Assembly (NCBI GenBank): GCA_036823195.1
Contig: DAISGI010000004.1
Location: 1-64,000, forward strand
Length of the DNA stretch: 64,000 nucleotides
Source of the DNA: UBA4874 sp002399435
GTDB lineage: Bacteria > Bacillota > Clostridia > Caldicoprobacterales > DTU083
Reading direction: 5' to 3'
Part shown: positions 62,790 through 64,000 of the stretch, piece after piece
How the letters are laid out: every line of letters begins with the position of its first letter
How positions within the stretch are numbered: position 1 is the first letter of the stretch
The notes under the pieces: model-generated
Databases searched by the model: none
What the model was told of the DNA's origin: nothing
The model's input: only the letters and a program-made list of their open reading frames with translations
Made by a program: the position numbers and the translations under genes

Positions 62790-64000
62790 TTAGGGACTTT
62801 CAAAATACATGGAATCCACGTATTCATTTTGAAATTCCGGCGTGGAGGACAATTCCACATATTCCGCTTTCGCTTTGATGGTATTCGTCCTTTCATACTC
62901 CGCCAGGGATAGCAGGGATAACATTGCCCCAGTTCCCGCGGCATTGCCTAGTGCAATAATGCGGTGCTGCAATTCCGGCGGTATCAAGCCTATCCGAATG
63001 GCATTTCTTTTGTCGATATAGCTGCCAAACCCTCCCGCCAGATAGAGATTGGCTATCTCATCCATCTCCCTGCCAATCTTACTTACCAGTACCTTTATTC
63101 CCGCTGCAATTGCCGCCTTTGCCAATTGGACCTCCCTAATATCCTTTTGGGTTATCACGATAGACCCGCCGGTACCGCTGGATCCCTCATCAACAATGGT
63201 AAATGCAGAAAGCCCATCCTCCACTTTCCTCAACCTACAGGCCAGCTTCGACCCAACCTCCGACTCTATCTCCCTTTCATCAAGTAGCCTGCCCGTTTCA
63301 TCTACAATACCAAGGTCCAATAGCATTGCCACGACATCTACAATTCCGGAGCCACATATACCTAAAGGGGCCTTATCGCCAATGGTTGTGTACCTGAGTT
63401 TCTCTCCATCCAGCGTAATAGTATTGATAGCTCCACTGATTCCGCCCATTCCATTACGGATATTGGCTCCTTCAAAAGCTGGTCCTGCAGCAGTGGAGCA
63501 ACACACCATCCGATCCTTATTGCCCAATACGATCTCACCATTTGTACCAATATCTATCATCAGGCTGACATCCTCACTTCTATCCATGCCCGAAGCAAGA
63601 ATTCCTGCCACGATATCTGAGCCCACATAGCCTGAGATATGAGGAAGCACAAACACCCTGGAAGCCTGACCCAGGCTTAGATCCAAATCCCGGGCATTGT
63701 ATATCTGGGCCTTTGTTGCAACAGGGGTAAAAGGAGCTGCAGCAATATGTCCGGGTGTTATGCCCAATAGAAGATGACTCATAATAGTGTTTCCAGCGAT
63801 AACCACATTATAAATATCGTCTATAGGAATATGATTCTTCCGTGCCAACCCATGTATCAATTCTGAGATCTGGTTACCTATACCCTGCCTTAGCCTGGAG
63901 AGCCCATCTATATTCTCCATAGTATACTGAATCCTGGATATCACATCGTCTCCATAGGTCCTTTGAACATTAAGTCCGGATATTACATCCACCTGCGCAC
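62790..64000 (-). CDS. Reductive activator of corrinoid enzymes (RACE/DUF4445 type), partial
   Basis: At least 403 residues; the gene runs off the window, so the N-terminal part (in relatives a 2Fe-2S ferredoxin domain) is missing. ASKHA ATPase motifs are present: VIAGNTIMSHLLL, MIDIGTNGEIVLG, CSTAAGPAFEGANI, APLGICGSGIVDV, YLAGGFGSYID. In methanol, methylamine and O-demethylase systems this enzyme uses ATP to return Co(II) to Co(I) in the corrinoid protein. Its place upstream of the corrinoid gene fits. The GTG at 63992 is internal, not a start. Confidence 0.9.
   Translation of the reverse strand, partial: AQVDVISGLNVQRTYGDDVISRIQYTMENIDGLSRLRQGIGNQISELIHGLARKNHIPIDDIYNVVIAGNTIMSHLLLGITPGHIAAAPFTPVATKAQIYNARDLDLSLGQASRVFVLPHISGYVGSDIVAGILASGMDRSEDVSLMIDIGTNGEIVLGNKDRMVCCSTAAGPAFEGANIRNGMGGISGAINTITLDGEKLRYTTIGDKAPLGICGSGIVDVVAMLLDLGIVDETGRLLDEREIESEVGSKLACRLRKVEDGLSAFTIVDEGSSGTGGSIVITQKDIREVQLAKAAIAAGIKVLVSKIGREMDEIANLYLAGGFGSYIDKRNAIRIGLIPPELQHRIIALGNAAGTGAMLSLLSLAEYERTNTIKAKAEYVELSSTPEFQNEYVDSMYFESP

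Overview
The window looks like a chromosome fragment of an anaerobic, probably spore-forming Clostridia-type Firmicute, held as a scaffold with three 100-N gaps (2062-2161, 8767-8866, 51770-51869). The evidence is strong GGAGG-type ribosome sites, LplB/YtcP-type sugar permease pairs with YesN/AraC-type regulators, a spore photoproduct lyase, a DUF3842 protein, and a corrinoid methyl-transfer locus of the kind found in strict anaerobes. I saw no tRNA, rRNA, phage, transposase or CRISPR array. The content is mostly carbon-source acquisition: small regulator + transporter + enzyme units, most of them on the minus strand.

Region by region. 1-3.7 kb: an ABC sugar permease pair divergent from a membrane AraC regulator cut by gap 1. 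3.8-9.7 kb: a hydroxy-acid unit (aconitase-family large and small subunits, a 2-hydroxycarboxylate transporter, an enolase-superfamily dehydratase) with a GntR regulator and a palindromic operator over the transcription start. 9.8-15.7 kb: HtpG with an expanded charged linker, downstream of a SWIM/SNF2 helicase. 15.8-21.6 kb: AraC regulator divergent from a GH4 alpha-galactosidase (melA), then a convergent operon of a TIM-barrel sugar isomerase and two Gfo/Idh/MocA dehydrogenases. 21.9-30.5 kb: Cu/Zn superoxide dismutase, an ABC exporter, an M16C peptidase, a lipoprotein, and spore photoproduct lyase preceded in frame by a decayed ABC-exporter start. 30.6-42.6 kb: a long minus-strand sugar/guanidino-type region with a creatinase-fold protein, a creatininase-family protein, a LacI regulator, two GH20/GH67-like hydrolases (one DUF4838), a lipoprotein solute-binding protein and a permease pair.

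43.1-47.5 kb: RlmA-type rRNA methyltransferase, MFS transporter, DUF3842 protein, a P-loop kinase and an ECF S component whose leader carries a promoter and a terminator immediately before the ribosome site (attenuator or riboswitch candidate). 47.8-54.5 kb: a third ABC sugar importer, an XRE remnant, glycerate kinase and a Pgl-type lactonase. 54.7-55.0 kb: a promoter-to-terminator unit of about 210 nt with no convincing ORF, a candidate small RNA. 55.2-64.0 kb: a corrinoid methyl-transfer locus (three URO-D-family proteins, a corrinoid protein, a MetH-activation-like protein, a RACE-type activator cut by the window end, and two AraC regulators, one with a PocR sensor).

One pattern crosses the whole window. 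Short tandem repeats with unrelated units (36, 17, 37, 22, 16 and 8 bp) begin at, or within about 15 nt of, the stop codon of the last gene of several units.
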